Assembly: GCA_922989275.2 (NCBI GenBank)
Contig: OV277869.1
Coordinates: 40,966,189-41,030,188 of the forward strand
Source: Gari tellinella
Taxonomy: Eukaryota > Mollusca > Bivalvia > Cardiida > Psammobiidae
DNA length: 64,000 nt
Direction of reading: 5' to 3'
Shown here in pieces: positions 36,974 through 48,240 of the stretch (within the stretch, counting starts at the first letter, position 1; each line of letters starts with the position of its first letter). The notes under the pieces were generated by a model. It did no database searches and was not told where the DNA came from. It saw only the letters and a program-made list of their open reading frames with translations. The translations under genes and the position numbers were made by a program.

Positions 36974-36979
36974 AATAAA
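36974..36979 (+). terminator. Poly(A) signal of the sulfotransferase gene
   Basis: AATAAA about 150 bp after the stop codon at 36,826, the first such hexamer downstream. Confidence 0.65.
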
Positions 36980-37210
36980 GATTATGTTATGTAATAATAT
37001 CTCTGAAAAATTAAAGAGTTAAATATCTTTTGACATAAAATGATATTTTATGTGTAGTTATATCAACATTAATATTTATCTTTATCAAAATTAACAATTT
37101 TATATATCTGCAATATATAAAAGGTAATGTTTTCTGTGCACTTACATGATAACAATATTTATGTCAATAGCTTTTTGTCAATTATAAATGGAATTAAGAT
37201 ATAAATTGGT

Positions 37211-38700
37211 AACAAGAGGGCCTGAAGGCCCTGATATCGCTCACCATTTGTAACGAAGCCTAATAGCTTTACCTTTGAATTTCACCCATTTTATTCTAAA
37301 TCCATTCAAGTTTGTCGACCTACTCTAGTATAGTAGAGTACATCAAAGGCGGATAACTAGAGACTAAACAATACTGAAATGAAGCCTTTTTCTAGCATTA
37401 AACAACTTCTATCAAGGTCAGGTTACTATTGCCACAATGATTAGATTTAAACAATAGTTGCACTCCTTCGAGAACGTATAGCTATATACTGTGTGTACAA
37501 GTACTGAGTATAATCAAAATCCATTGAAAACTGTAATTGCAATAGTGTAAACGCTGTAAAATATGGCATTTTCAGCAATTCAAATGTAGATAACTCTTGA
37601 TCTTTTTGTCCGATTTCAACCATAATCACCCTTTTTTCGAACTCTTATGGTCATATACAATCTCGGCAAGTTTGAGAGGGCTTGGATAAATAGTATTGCC
37701 TCTAGAGCGTAAACACTGTTAAATAGATCATTTTCAGCATTTCAAAGGTAGATAACTCTCGATCTGTTGATCCGATTACAACCATAATTGAACACATCCG
37801 AAGTATTATAGTAATATACAATCTGAGTAGTTTGAGAAAGTTTGGATAAAATGTGTGGCCTCTAGAGTGTAAACACCCTTAAATATAGCATTTTCAGCAA
37901 TTCAAAGGTAGATAAATCTGAATAAGGGGAGATCCTTTGAAAGCACAGAAAACAAAGCAAATACTGAAAATTGCAGACTCGGTTTAATTGAGTCTGTTCA
38001 TGAGCAATACTGAAATATGCAACAGTGCTCACGCCCCCTAGCACCAGCTTAAGCGGAATTCAACTTTCAACTGTAAATGCGCTGAAATCATTGATTCCAA
38101 AGGACCAGAAAGTATAACAACACTGAGAATGAAGTAAGGGGCGACTTTTTACAGCCGCCACACAAGCACTTAACATCTGCTGTTGTGAATTCTCCACCTA
38201 TTAATCTGATTTCAACCATAATCAAACTCATTTGAACTCTTATAGTCATATACAATCTGAGTAAGTTTGAGATATTGTGAACTCTAGAATGTAAACACCG
38301 TTAAATATGGCATTTTCAGCAGTTCAAAGGTAGATAACTCTTGATCTATTTGTCCGATTTCAACCAAAATCGAACTCATTCCAATTCCTATTGTCATATA
38401 CAATATGGGAAAGTTTTAGAAAGATTGGATAAATAATGTGGCCTCTAGAGGGTAAACACTGTTAAATATGGCATTTTCAGCAATTCAAAGGTAGATAACT
38501 CATGACCTATTTGTCTGATTTCAACCATAATCGAACTCATCCGAACTCTTATGGCGATATACCATCTTAGCAAGTTTGAGAAAGATTGGATAAATATTGT
38601 GGCCTCTAGAGTGTAAACACTAAAATTGTTGACGCCGGACGCCGGACGACGGACATTCAAGGATTGCAAAAGCTCATCCTGAGCAAGCTCAAGTGAGCTT
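37211..38700. repeat. GCTCACCT-family dispersed repeat, second subfamily
   Basis: Opens AACAAGAGGGCCTGAAGGCC and CGCTCACC, ends GAGCAAGCTCAAGTGAGCTT. The monomers are marked by TAGATAACTCTTGATC and GGCCTCTAGAGTGTAAACAC, repeated about every 170-180 bp. A GACGCCGGACGACGGACATT segment precedes the tail. Confidence 0.82.
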
Positions 38701-39249
38701 AAAAGCAGAGAATTTATATCTTACGAAACTTATCTTTTTTCTATATTTCTAAGTTATAATAAATGCTAAAGGCTAAAAACGAACAAATTGTAAATTAACC
38801 AAAATAAGTTCATTTGTGTATATTATATACTTAAGTAAGTATTTCATATATTTAATAACTATATTGTTGAATATTGTCACAACATATAATAGATTGAAAG
38901 TAGTGAATTATATTGAATAAATAGTGTCCTTTTTATGAGAAAATTCGAGCTAAATTTAATGTATTTCAGTAAAAACGAATTATTTATATTTCAAGGCTAA
39001 ATATAAGAGACTTAAAATTGTTGTGTAAGTTTATACCCAACGTATATCCTTATTGTTTTAAAACTAAACTGCGTGGCATTTTTACACATTTATTGTATAT
39101 ATAAGGGGTCCGTATAAGCTATTTGATATACGTGAGGCTTGTCAAATGTTTCAAGAATATTCATTTCATATATATTATTATTTTAGTTCTGGTTTAAGTC
39201 CTAATTCTGCTCTAATTAGCAACTTGAGTATTGGCTGGACACTTTATTA
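38701..39249. other. No gene seen
   Basis: Very AT-rich intergenic DNA downstream of the sulfotransferase; no coding signal or clear repeat. Confidence 0.4.
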
Positions 39250-40065
39250 AAATTGAATACCGTAAGGCATGCTTTCTTGATATTGAAAGTCAAGTGCAAT
39301 CTTTGTAATTATACCGCTCCACGAATTGCTGTTGTTGTTGTTGGGAGGGATATACTGGAATCAGCCCGCTCGTCTGTCTATCTGTCTCTTTATCCGCTCG
39401 TATGTCATCCCTGTAATCGCTTACCTCCTACACCGTTGATAGGATTTGGAAACAAACTTTACAGGATGATAGAGCACCATGGAAGGATGTGCATGAAGAA
39501 ATATCTTTCTATTACACCATTTCTAAGTGGAGATAATTCAAAAGAGAGATAATTTACTTTAATGTTTTAATGACTATAGGTTATAAGCGCTAGTAAGCAC
39601 AGCTCCTCGTACACCGTTCATCGGATTTTAAACATCACAGGTTGATAAGGTACCATTTACAGATATGTAGGAAGAAATATTTTTCTATTACGCAAATTCC
39701 AAGGGTAGATAACTGAGCTTTACTGTTTCATACATTGTAGGTCAAAAGCGCTCGTAGGCGCAACTCCTCCTACACCGCTCTTCTGATTTGACAAAATTTC
39801 ACAGGTAGATAGAGTACCATCTACAGATGTGTACGGATAACTATTTTCTATTCCGCATCTCCGATGGGAATGTTACTGAACTTTTAATGTTTTATACATT
39901 ATCGTTAAAAAGCGCAACTTCTCCTACACCATTGATCGGATTTGGACAAATCAAAGATTGATAGAGAAGAATTTACAGGTGTGCATGAAGAAATTCTTCT
40001 CTATTCTGCCATTTGCAAAGGCAAAGATGTCAAAGGGGGAGGGAGATAATGGTTTCGTAAATTAT
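39250..40065. repeat. Degenerate tandem repeat, 154-181 bp period, four units
   Basis: The landmark CTCCTACACCG-type phrase starts near 39,425, 39,606, 39,767 and 39,921. Each is followed by GATCGGATTT-like sequence, then GATAGAGTACCAT and GAAGAAATATTTTTCTATT-like sequence. The frames at 39,253-39,552 and 39,958-40,143 are repeat by-products. Confidence 0.75.
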
Positions 40066-40504
40066 TATCATACGCGCGGTGGGAGAATTAGCAATACTAG
40101 TATACAATACTTTGTTGAACTGTTTAGAACTCTTTTAAAGTAGAGCTTTGCCTCACCGGCAGAAATGCACCATCGGTAGAACAGTTTTCTAGAGTTTGAA
40201 ACACTTAATATACAGTATTGTCCACTTAAGCGAGCTTGATATATAGACATTTATCAAAAGAAATACTTATACATGTTCGGGGTAGCGAGTTCGACTGTAT
40301 GCCAATTGGCATATGGTTCTGAAAATCATTGTCAAATAAAGCAGGTTATACTGTTTTTTGTTAATTTCATAGTAGTTTTCATAATTTATTTCATAGTAGT
40401 TGTCACAATTTTTTGGTACACATAATTTTGATATTAGAACTATACTCAGGGATTACTACTCATGGTCCAGGGGGATTTAGCTGTAGTTTTGTTGTTATGA
40501 TTTA

Positions 40505-40847
40505 CAGTGATCCCTCTCTACAACGACACCGAATTGAAGACATAGGTTGTGTGTGTTGTTCGAAAGGGATCGTCACAGGGAGGGAAAATAAAGCCTTGGA
40601 TTATACTTGCAAACAGCTTGAATCCAGATCAGACGCCGCGTATTGCGGCGTCTGATCTGGATTCAAGATGTTTGTCACTCGTCATAAAATATATTATATC
40701 AAAATGTCAAATTTTATGTAACTTTGAAGAAAACAGCAGACGAAAAATTTAAGCAGACGATATTGCAGCAGTGAAAGTGTTGTCCTGTGTTGGGAACTGC
40801 GGCAATGGTCGTTGTAAGGAGGGAGTCGTTGTAGGGAGGGAACACTG
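40505..40847. repeat. CAGTG-ended MITE carrying a GACGCCGCG hairpin
   Basis: CAGTGATCCCTCTCTACAAC to GTAGGGAGGGAACACTG. Contains the hairpin GACGCCGCGTATTGCGGCGTC at about 40,630-40,650 with arms GCAAACAGCTTGAATCCAGA / TCTGGATTCAAGATGTTTG. Flanking GTCGTTGTAGGG-type repeats match the 24.5-kb copy. Confidence 0.85.
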
Positions 40848-41526
40848 AGATAGAACAGATGGCCTCGAACGGTATTTTCTACAATTTATATACTTTTTTT
40901 TAAGAGTGTTAACGTCGTCAAGTGTCGGAATAGCCACTTTAGAAGTCTTTTGAAATATTAGATAAGAAAAATAAATCATGAATAAGAACTTAATTACGCT
41001 TTTAACATGGATCTACAAAAGACCACAGGTCATGGTCTTGAACGAAGGCGAGCGGAAGGTACACCTAGGAATAGTTGATGGCTGTTTCACAGTAAACTTT
41101 GGCGGGCGCTATCCTTTCTTGAGGATGTTTAAGACAGATCATAGTTTTCAAATACCAGATGAACGATAATACTACACATTTGCTTTTATTGGAGTATTTT
41201 CCTTTTTCTTTTTACGAATACACCGTTTGGTTTTAAGTCGCTTTAAAGACTTTTCCTCAGTCCATTGAGGGACCTTCAGCCCATTGTTCTGGAGGTGTCA
41301 ATGTAACTGTAAAGCACGTGCAACACAATCTCAGTTTACCTAGTGAGGTCCAGATTATACTCATGCTCTAGTGATTTTCGATGGTTATTTCTAACCAAAC
41401 GGTCCGGTCTCACATAAGACGATTCAATGGTTCAATATGCACAAGACCCATGCTTTTTGCAAGAAAATTGACAGTAAATAATCTGGCAAGGCGTTATGAC
41501 CAAAAGGTCGTCAGGAGATGTCTTTA
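40848..41526. other. No gene seen
   Basis: A 63-codon frame at 40,978-41,169 (+) has mixed composition but no domain, splice context or poly(A) support. I do not call it. Confidence 0.4.
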
Positions 41527-41884
41527 ACAACAAAAGGGCATTGATGGCCCTGATATCGCTCACCTGTTGTAATGAAGCCTGATAGCTTTACCTTTGAGTT
41601 TCACCCTATTTAATCTAAATCATTCAAATTTGTAGTATAGCATGTAAACAATTTTGGAATACATCCTCATAATTCTAGTATAGTAGAGTACATCAAGGGC
41701 AGATAACTAGAGCCATAACAATACTGAAATGAAGCCTTTTCTAAAATTATTTTAAAGTATATCAAGGGCAGATAACTGTGCGACAATGATTAGATTTCAA
41801 CATTAATTGCATTCCTTCGAGAACTTATAGCTTTATACTGTGTGTGCAAGTATAATCAAAATCCATTGAAAACTGTATAGTAGA
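41527..41884. repeat. GCTCACCT-family repeat, 5' fragment
   Basis: CAAAAGGGCATTGATGGCCC and TGATATCGCTCACCTG match the head of the 37.2-kb copy. Similarity continues to about 41,880 and then breaks at a different repeat. Confidence 0.75.
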
Positions 41885-42430
41885 GGGGCTGACCCCATGA
41901 ATCCCAATTTTTTTTAACCCATCCGGTATAAAATTTCTGTTGATACCAGGCAATAGTATATATACATACATGACACTTGAGGGTGCATGCTAGATTCAGA
42001 AGTGGTGCAAATTTTTTCTACAGCATTTTTTGTTACCCCACCCATTGAAATTCAATGCTAAATACTGATCTTACAGATTGTTTAATCTTATGACAGGGTT
42101 GTTATGTAAACATGTTTATCGTTTGAATTGTGTTGTTTATTGGGTATTTAAATGCTTTAAAATACAAAATTTTAGTATTTAGAAGGTTTAGAAGCTCATA
42201 GAATGTCGTAGAATGTAATATAGTAGAGGGGCTTGCACTATGAATTAACCTTTTTTTTTATTTAACACATCCAGTACTAAAGTTATGTTGATTTGAGGGA
42301 ATAGTATACATTCAGACAATGACACTTGAGGGTGGATGCAGGTTCAGAAGTGGTGCAGAAATTGTTACAGTATTTTTTATTACCCCACCCACTCCATTTC
42401 AATGGTAAATACCGATGTCATGTTAAGTCT
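41885..42430. repeat. Two tandem copies of a ~345-bp unit
   Basis: TAGTAGAGGGGCTGACCCCA near 41,880 and TAGTAGAGGGGCTTGCACTA near 42,222 each lead to GACACTTGAGGGTG, CAGAAGTGGTGCA and TTACCCCACCCA in the same order. Confidence 0.85.
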
Positions 42431-45019
42431 TATAATCAGGTTACAAATTAATAAATTGACTCAAAACACCTTAAATAAGTCTTCTTATATACTTTTATGT
42501 AGAATCATGGTATAAACTATTTGTTTATTGTTAATGTGTGTCTCCTTCAACCTCCCCCCCCCCCAAAAAAAAAATCACACCACAAAATCAACCTTTTGGG
42601 GAGTTAAGACATTTTATTGTGCCTTCTGTCTGTCTATTTGTCTGTCTGTTAAAACTCGCTTGGAACTAGCTCGCATAGCAAAACTGAAGGACTTTTTTCA
42701 AATGTTCACAAGTGAATTACTTATATGAGAAACCGTTGGACATTGGGCTGTGACCAACTTTACTATAAACTGTTTTCCTTCATAGATATAATGGGGAAAA
42801 TCATGTGCGCAGTTAACTCCAGCAATATTAAAGGGATTTGCACTGAACCTTCGTGGACTAACATTACTTGTAGACAGTCTCACTTCTATAAATGATGAGT
42901 AACTAAAATTAAAAGAACCATTCAAAAATGAGTTATGAGAGACAGTGTAAAGCTTAGAAAATGACAAATAATTAGATTTACAAACCTAAAACCATGCAAC
43001 TTAGTGTATGCTTATAAAATACTAAAAACAATTAAACTTTCATCACAGCGTGCTCAAAGTTTTAAAATATAGGTAAATTATATACATCATCACAGCATTA
43101 ATTATACAACTGTTGTCGTTTATACATTACTCTATCTTGACAGATTTTGGCACTGGTTTTAACATCATAAGCATCAGACAAAATGAATTCAAATTTCGCA
43201 TATGTGAATGTGTTTAAAATGGTTTGGAAAGTTTACTGCGACCATTTTGACTGTAGTAATGGCGCTTTGAATATATTTCCTACACAGAATATCTATGACA
43301 AAAAGGTGTGCACCGAGCTTACTCTACACTATTGGAGGGAATTCCCAGATTGACTAATTATATAAAATTTGCAATTTGAGCTGCATTTATTTTACATAGA
43401 ATGCATGTATACATAAATCCGAAAATAGTGTGTGCAGTTTATTCTTCCTACACTGTTGGAGGACTTTCATAGACCAACTATGTGTATTTGAAGGTGAAGA
43501 AGTGGTTTGGAATTTCGACTGCGACCATTTGGATATAAGTTAATGCCCTTCAAATTAAAATGTGTACAACTTCCTCACTATTTGTTCAAACTGTCATAGA
43601 TGAACCACCTGTGTTTTGAAGGGATATAGGTGGGAGTACTCCTGTAACTTATATTAGTAAGTGTTTTGAAAAGCTACATTGAAATTCGAAATAGTGATAT
43701 TGGTAAATAATTAACCCCATAAATGAGTATGGTTCTTATAAAGAATTAAGATGATTGGGCTCGCATAGGCACAGTGAAACGCTGTTTTTCTTAATGAAAC
43801 TGGCTCGAACTATTCCTTGTCCGACTTGGATTCGAAACCTGCCACCGCTCTCCCACGTCGCTACAAGCAACCACAACTTATCACAAGCATTGTACTTTAA
43901 GTTAATTTATTAGGTGTCCAAGTTAAAATTGTCATATATACGAGTACATTCACTTTTAGCACGAATATAACGTTTGGTTACCTAAGCGACTACTCACAAT
44001 ATATGCTAAATAAGAACAGTATACTGGAAATATGTGTCAAATTCCAAGCTTTTTAAACAGCAAAGTACATCAACTTATTTGAATTAGCATACGTCAGTTT
44101 CATAACCAGGCATGCAAGGTCATTGTCATATAAACATTCACTTTTAGCATCAAATAATATTTGGTTATTTTAGCAAGCAATGACACTATATATTTCCTCT
44201 TATTACAGAGATTATATCAGTTGACAGGATACATGATAATAAATGTAATAATAGTTATTAGATGTACATTATGATTGAAACACAAATGAAACAAGTATCT
44301 AATACACTATTTGAACATAACCAATGAGTACAAAGAATACAGAGCTCATCACTTTAAGTTTGTATGTAGCATTGATATGATTAGATACAAATCTCAAAGT
44401 GAATGAAACATTAACAACGGACATCAATTTAGAAATTGTTGATTTATATATTATATTCTCAAATAACTTGAGAACGATAGGTTATAAGGAAATGGTAACT
44501 TGAACAGGCATAATAATTCGTAGCTACCAGTTTTATATAAAATTAAACTTGATTATGACTGACCCTTAGAGCATGATATGTCAAATACGACACTTAGACA
44601 GAACAGGCATCAAGAGAAGTCGAAATCAATATAAAGGCTCAGTGGTATTCCATTACTGCTCCTTATACGACACGACTTCTTTTTCGAAACGAAACAAAAT
44701 AAGCTGTCAGAAGTGTGCTGCTTTCCAATAAAAAACACAGACAATTCATTTTATTATAAACGCAATGCACAGCCTAGGATAAAGGGTTTAATCAGTCTAA
44801 ATCGTATACATACTAGTACTATGATAAAACAGTATAAGGCAGTAAAGCAATAACCACAATCCTGCTCACGGTTTATGCTGACAAATATAAACCATTTTTT
44901 ATGCACATTGCAACAAAAAATGTGGCTTTTGACAGAAATAAATTGAAAGTCTAGTCTGACCAGGTCTAACTCAAAGTTGCGCATCCAACAGTTTTCACAA
45001 GAAACATAAAGATGAGTGA
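42431..45019. other. No gene seen
   Basis: AT-rich and non-coding. A C-run followed by an A-run lies near 42,552-42,573, with TCTGTCTGTCTATTTGTCTG after it. A degraded tRNA-like B box (GGTTTCGAATCC on the minus strand) lies near 43,830. Frames at 42,698-42,967 and 44,754-44,984 are not supported. Confidence 0.45.
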
Positions 45020-45080
45020 CAGTTTGAAATCAGATCAGATGCCGCATTACGTCTGATCTGGGTTCTAACTGTTTGCAAAT
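45020..45080. repeat. Hairpin element, shortened stem
   Basis: GACAGTTTGAAATCAGATCA, then GATGCCGCATTACGTC and TGATCTGGGTTCTAACTGTT. The inner stem has lost part of its right half. CTCCCTCCGAACAACAAACA beyond it is CAGTG-MITE sequence. Confidence 0.7.
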
Positions 45081-45223
45081 GAAAGCCAAGTCAGCATTCT
45101 AAGAGTATTAATTTCCTTCTCTATAACAACTCCCTCCGAACAACAAACACTCTTTGTCTCTCATTGGGTTTGGTGATCAGAGGAAGCATTGTATGTTGCT
45201 CTCATTTGGCATATATTGTGAGT

Positions 45224-45990
45224 GGTTGTTAAGGTAACTAAAAGTATATTTTGTGTCAATTGCATAACAGTACATGTATTAATTTGCAAACTTGAAACTG
45301 CGACTGAAATACACTGATTCGAATACGTGCAATATACTTTCCCTTCAAAATAGCTTAATTTGACATATATTTGACACACATTTTCAATATAGTTACCTCA
45401 TTTTGCAATTACTGTGAATGGTTGCTAAGGTAACACTTTATTATTTTTATTTTACTGTTTTACAACAATGTTAACTTGCAAACTGTATGAATACGGGCTT
45501 AGATTATGAACTTTCAGTATAATGGTTTTGACAGGTTCAGTGGTTGACTTCAAAAACGCTAGAATTCATATTTAGATTATAAAGCTATCATTCAGCAATA
45601 ATTATGGGTGGTTGCTATGGTAACCAAATATCAGTTTCATGCTAAACGCCAACGTGTATATGACAATGGTTATTTGCAAACCTTAAAATGAAACTAATTA
45701 AAGTAATTGTGTAATGATTCTGATAGTTTACTGCATTTTACCTGCCTAATGTCTTGCCTTTGACACACGTTTCCAGTAAATCAAGTCCTTTTGACAGGTA
45801 TTACCATAGTTACCAAGCACTATATGCATGTATTCTTGTATTTGTATTTTATAACGCTACGCTTCAATATGTGGTTATAGCCATTTAAGAGTGATCATGG
45901 TACATTTCAACTTCAAGCAATACAGCTCAGTTACATACCAGTAGCAATTAAAACATTGTAAATATTATAGTTTCGTTTCCATAGTTACTT
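45224..45990. repeat. Degenerate ~190-bp repeat with X-box-like sites
   Basis: GGTTGTTAAGGTAAC (45,224), GGTTGCTAAGGTAAC (45,420), GGTTGCTATGGTAACC (45,610), a diverged ATTACCATAGTTACC (about 45,800) and TTTCCATAGTTAC (about 45,976) are spaced 177-196 bp apart. The text between them (ACATGTATTAATTTGCAAAC-like) is weakly shared. The palindrome resembles the X-box bound by RFX-family factors. Confidence 0.6.
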
Positions 45991-46649
45991 CCTTAGCAAC
46001 CCAAATCCAATAGGTTTTCTTCCCAAATAGTAATCAACATACATGCATTATTTTTGTTTCTTGGTGATCATATTCAAATTCAACATAGATGCATGAATTT
46101 TCTACCAGTACTAAAATATGCCAAACTCATAGTTTCTTTCTTTCAGTATACTAACCCCTAAACATTGCACGTGCGTACCAATTAGGTATAATGTTGACCT
46201 GAAAGTAACAACGTTATTTTATAATCAATATGTCGTGTTTCGAATTTCAAATGTCATTGTATCTGAAACATGTACGTTTTACCTGAAAATGCCATGAATT
46301 TGTTGTTTTTTACACACAAAATACTCTGGTTTGAGGGGAAATCCTCTTTTTCGCGTTACCATGGCAACCGGATACCGGAAACAAGTTTTTGGGGTATTGT
46401 TTTCCATTTCATGCATAGAGGTACAAATGGTGTAATTTTCATGCAAATCGGAGCAATGGGTGCCGACGCCTTTATAATTCAGTGAATTACTGTTACACAG
46501 TGTTAAATTTGATGACAGAGTTATGGCCCTTGTTTTAAAAAATCTGCACCGCTTCCAGATCTGGCATCCACCATAAATTAAAGCCTCATGGTCTAAACTA
46601 TTCGAAAATATCATCAGAAATTTTATACTAGATTGGTTAAAAAAGAATC

Positions 46650-47273
46650 CATTTTAAGGCCCTTTTATTCAGTTGGCCCTTCTACTAGTAGTTGCAAGAG
46701 TAAACGCTGCTAGATATGACATTTTCAGCAATTCAAGGATAGATAACTCTTGAATTGTTGGTCTGATTTCAACCATAATTACACTTATTCGAACTCTTAT
46801 GGTCATATACAATCTGAGCAAGTTTGAAAAAGTCTGGAAAAAATTGCGGCCTCTAGAGTGTAAACACCGTTAAACATGGCCATTTTCAGCCAGTCAAGGG
46901 CAGATAACTCTTGACCTATTCGTCCGATTTCAACTATAATTGAACTCATTTGAACTCTTATGGTCTTATACAATCTGAGCAAGTTTGAGATAGTGTAAAC
47001 ACTGTTAAATATGGCATTTTCAGCAATTCAAAGTTAGATTACTCTTGATTTATAGGTCCGATTTCAACCATAATCGCACTCATCCGAACTCTTATGATAA
47101 TTAACAATCTGAGAAAGTTTGAGAAAGATTGGATAAAAAATTGTGACCTCTAGAGTGTAAACACTAAATTTGTTGACGACGAATGACTAACGACGCACAA
47201 CGGACGCCGCACGACGGACGCCGGGCATTCAAGGATTGCAAAAGCTGACCCTGAGCTAGCTCAGGTGAGCTTA
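46650..47273. repeat. GCTCACCT-family repeat, 3' portion
   Basis: Monomers with TAGATAACTCTTGA and CCTCTAGAGTGTAAACACCG, then GACGCCGGGCATTCAAGGAT and the tail CTAGCTCAGGTGAGCTTAAA. The head is replaced by unrelated DNA. Confidence 0.78.
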
Positions 47274-47737
47274 AAAGATATAAATTATAACATAGAATAC
47301 ACAGTAAAATAAGTTTTATTAAAAAGTTACATAGTTTATTTGTATAAATGACTTACTCGTTAAAATACGATGTAAAATGTCTGTAAAGTTAATTAGATTT
47401 AATACTTTTCTGAACGGTTTCTATTCTATTGTTGTAAACTGTTCTATGTATAAGAACTCCGTCCTCGACGAAACGGTCCATATAACATAAAATATATAGT
47501 AACATAAGTACTATTACATAGTAACATAGTTTGTTTGTATCAATGAATTACTCGTTATATTCACTATAAAATACAATGTAAAATGTCTGCGCAGTTGATT
47601 AAGATCTTTCAAGAAGGTTTACTATATTCTATTGTTGTAAAACTGTTCTATGTTCAAGAAAACTCTACCCTCGATGAGAAACGTTCTAAATAATGTATTG
47701 ACCTTCTGTCCGCTACGGACGATTTTGCAATAGCTCT
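47274..47737. other. No gene seen; local duplication
   Basis: Two similar ~180-bp blocks: TAAAATGTCTG...GTTCTATGT...CTCGACGAAACGGTC near 47,365-47,475, and again near 47,577-47,690. No coding signal. Confidence 0.5.
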
Positions 47738-47810
47738 TGCAAACAGTTTGATCCAGATGAGACGCCGAGTAACTCGGCGTTTCATCTGTTTCCAAACTGT
47801 TTGGCATCCT
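47738..47810. repeat. Hairpin element, GACGCCGAGTA stem variant
   Basis: GCAAACAGTTTGATCCAGAT, then GACGCCGAGTAACTCGGCGT and TTCATCTGTTTCCAAACTGT. Confidence 0.85.
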
Positions 47811-47827
47811 GATGACAGTTTCTTAAC

Positions 47828-48056
47828 GCTTTACTCCATAGCCTGGTTCTAGTTTTAAAGGTAGCTGACAGCTTAAAGCAGAATGAAAGTAAGGCGTAAT
47901 GTTCATTTTACTCCACTTTCAGCCTGTTTTAAGCTACATGTACCAACTGTTAGGATAATTATAGAATTTATTTCTTACGATTCATATTCATGACTGTATA
48001 AAGTGGGACTATTCTTTTTATGAAAGGGGTAAAATGGAGTAATGGGTTAAAGAAAG
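47828..48056. repeat. AAGTAAAGCAGAATGCG foldback MITE
   Basis: Hairpin GAATGAAAGTAAGGCGTAAT / TTTTACTCCACTTTCAGCCT, with flanks CCATAGCCTGGTTCTAG and AGTAATGGGTTAAAG. Confidence 0.72.
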
Positions 48057-48171
48057 TGCAAATACATGTACATCAACTTTCGGATACAATTAATACATAG
48101 CTCGCTACATTTAAGGTGAACTCTTTCAACACCACGAACCTGTTTAAAATATACTCATTTCATTTGCAAAC

Positions 48172-48240
48172 AGTGTAAACCCAAATCAGAGGGCTCATAT
48201 ACATGTAGGAGCCCCCTGGTCAGGGTCGACACTGTTTGCT
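48172..48240. repeat. Hairpin element, AGAGGGCTC stem variant
   Basis: GCAAACAGTGTAAACCCAAA arms with AGAGGGCTCATATACATGTA and GGAGCCCCCTGGTCAGGGTC. Same layout as the 22,992 copy, with some mispairs. Confidence 0.75.

Noticed and set aside
39253..39552. 99-codon frame as a gene
   Set aside because: It lies in a degenerate 154-181-bp tandem repeat, and related frames occur in other units.
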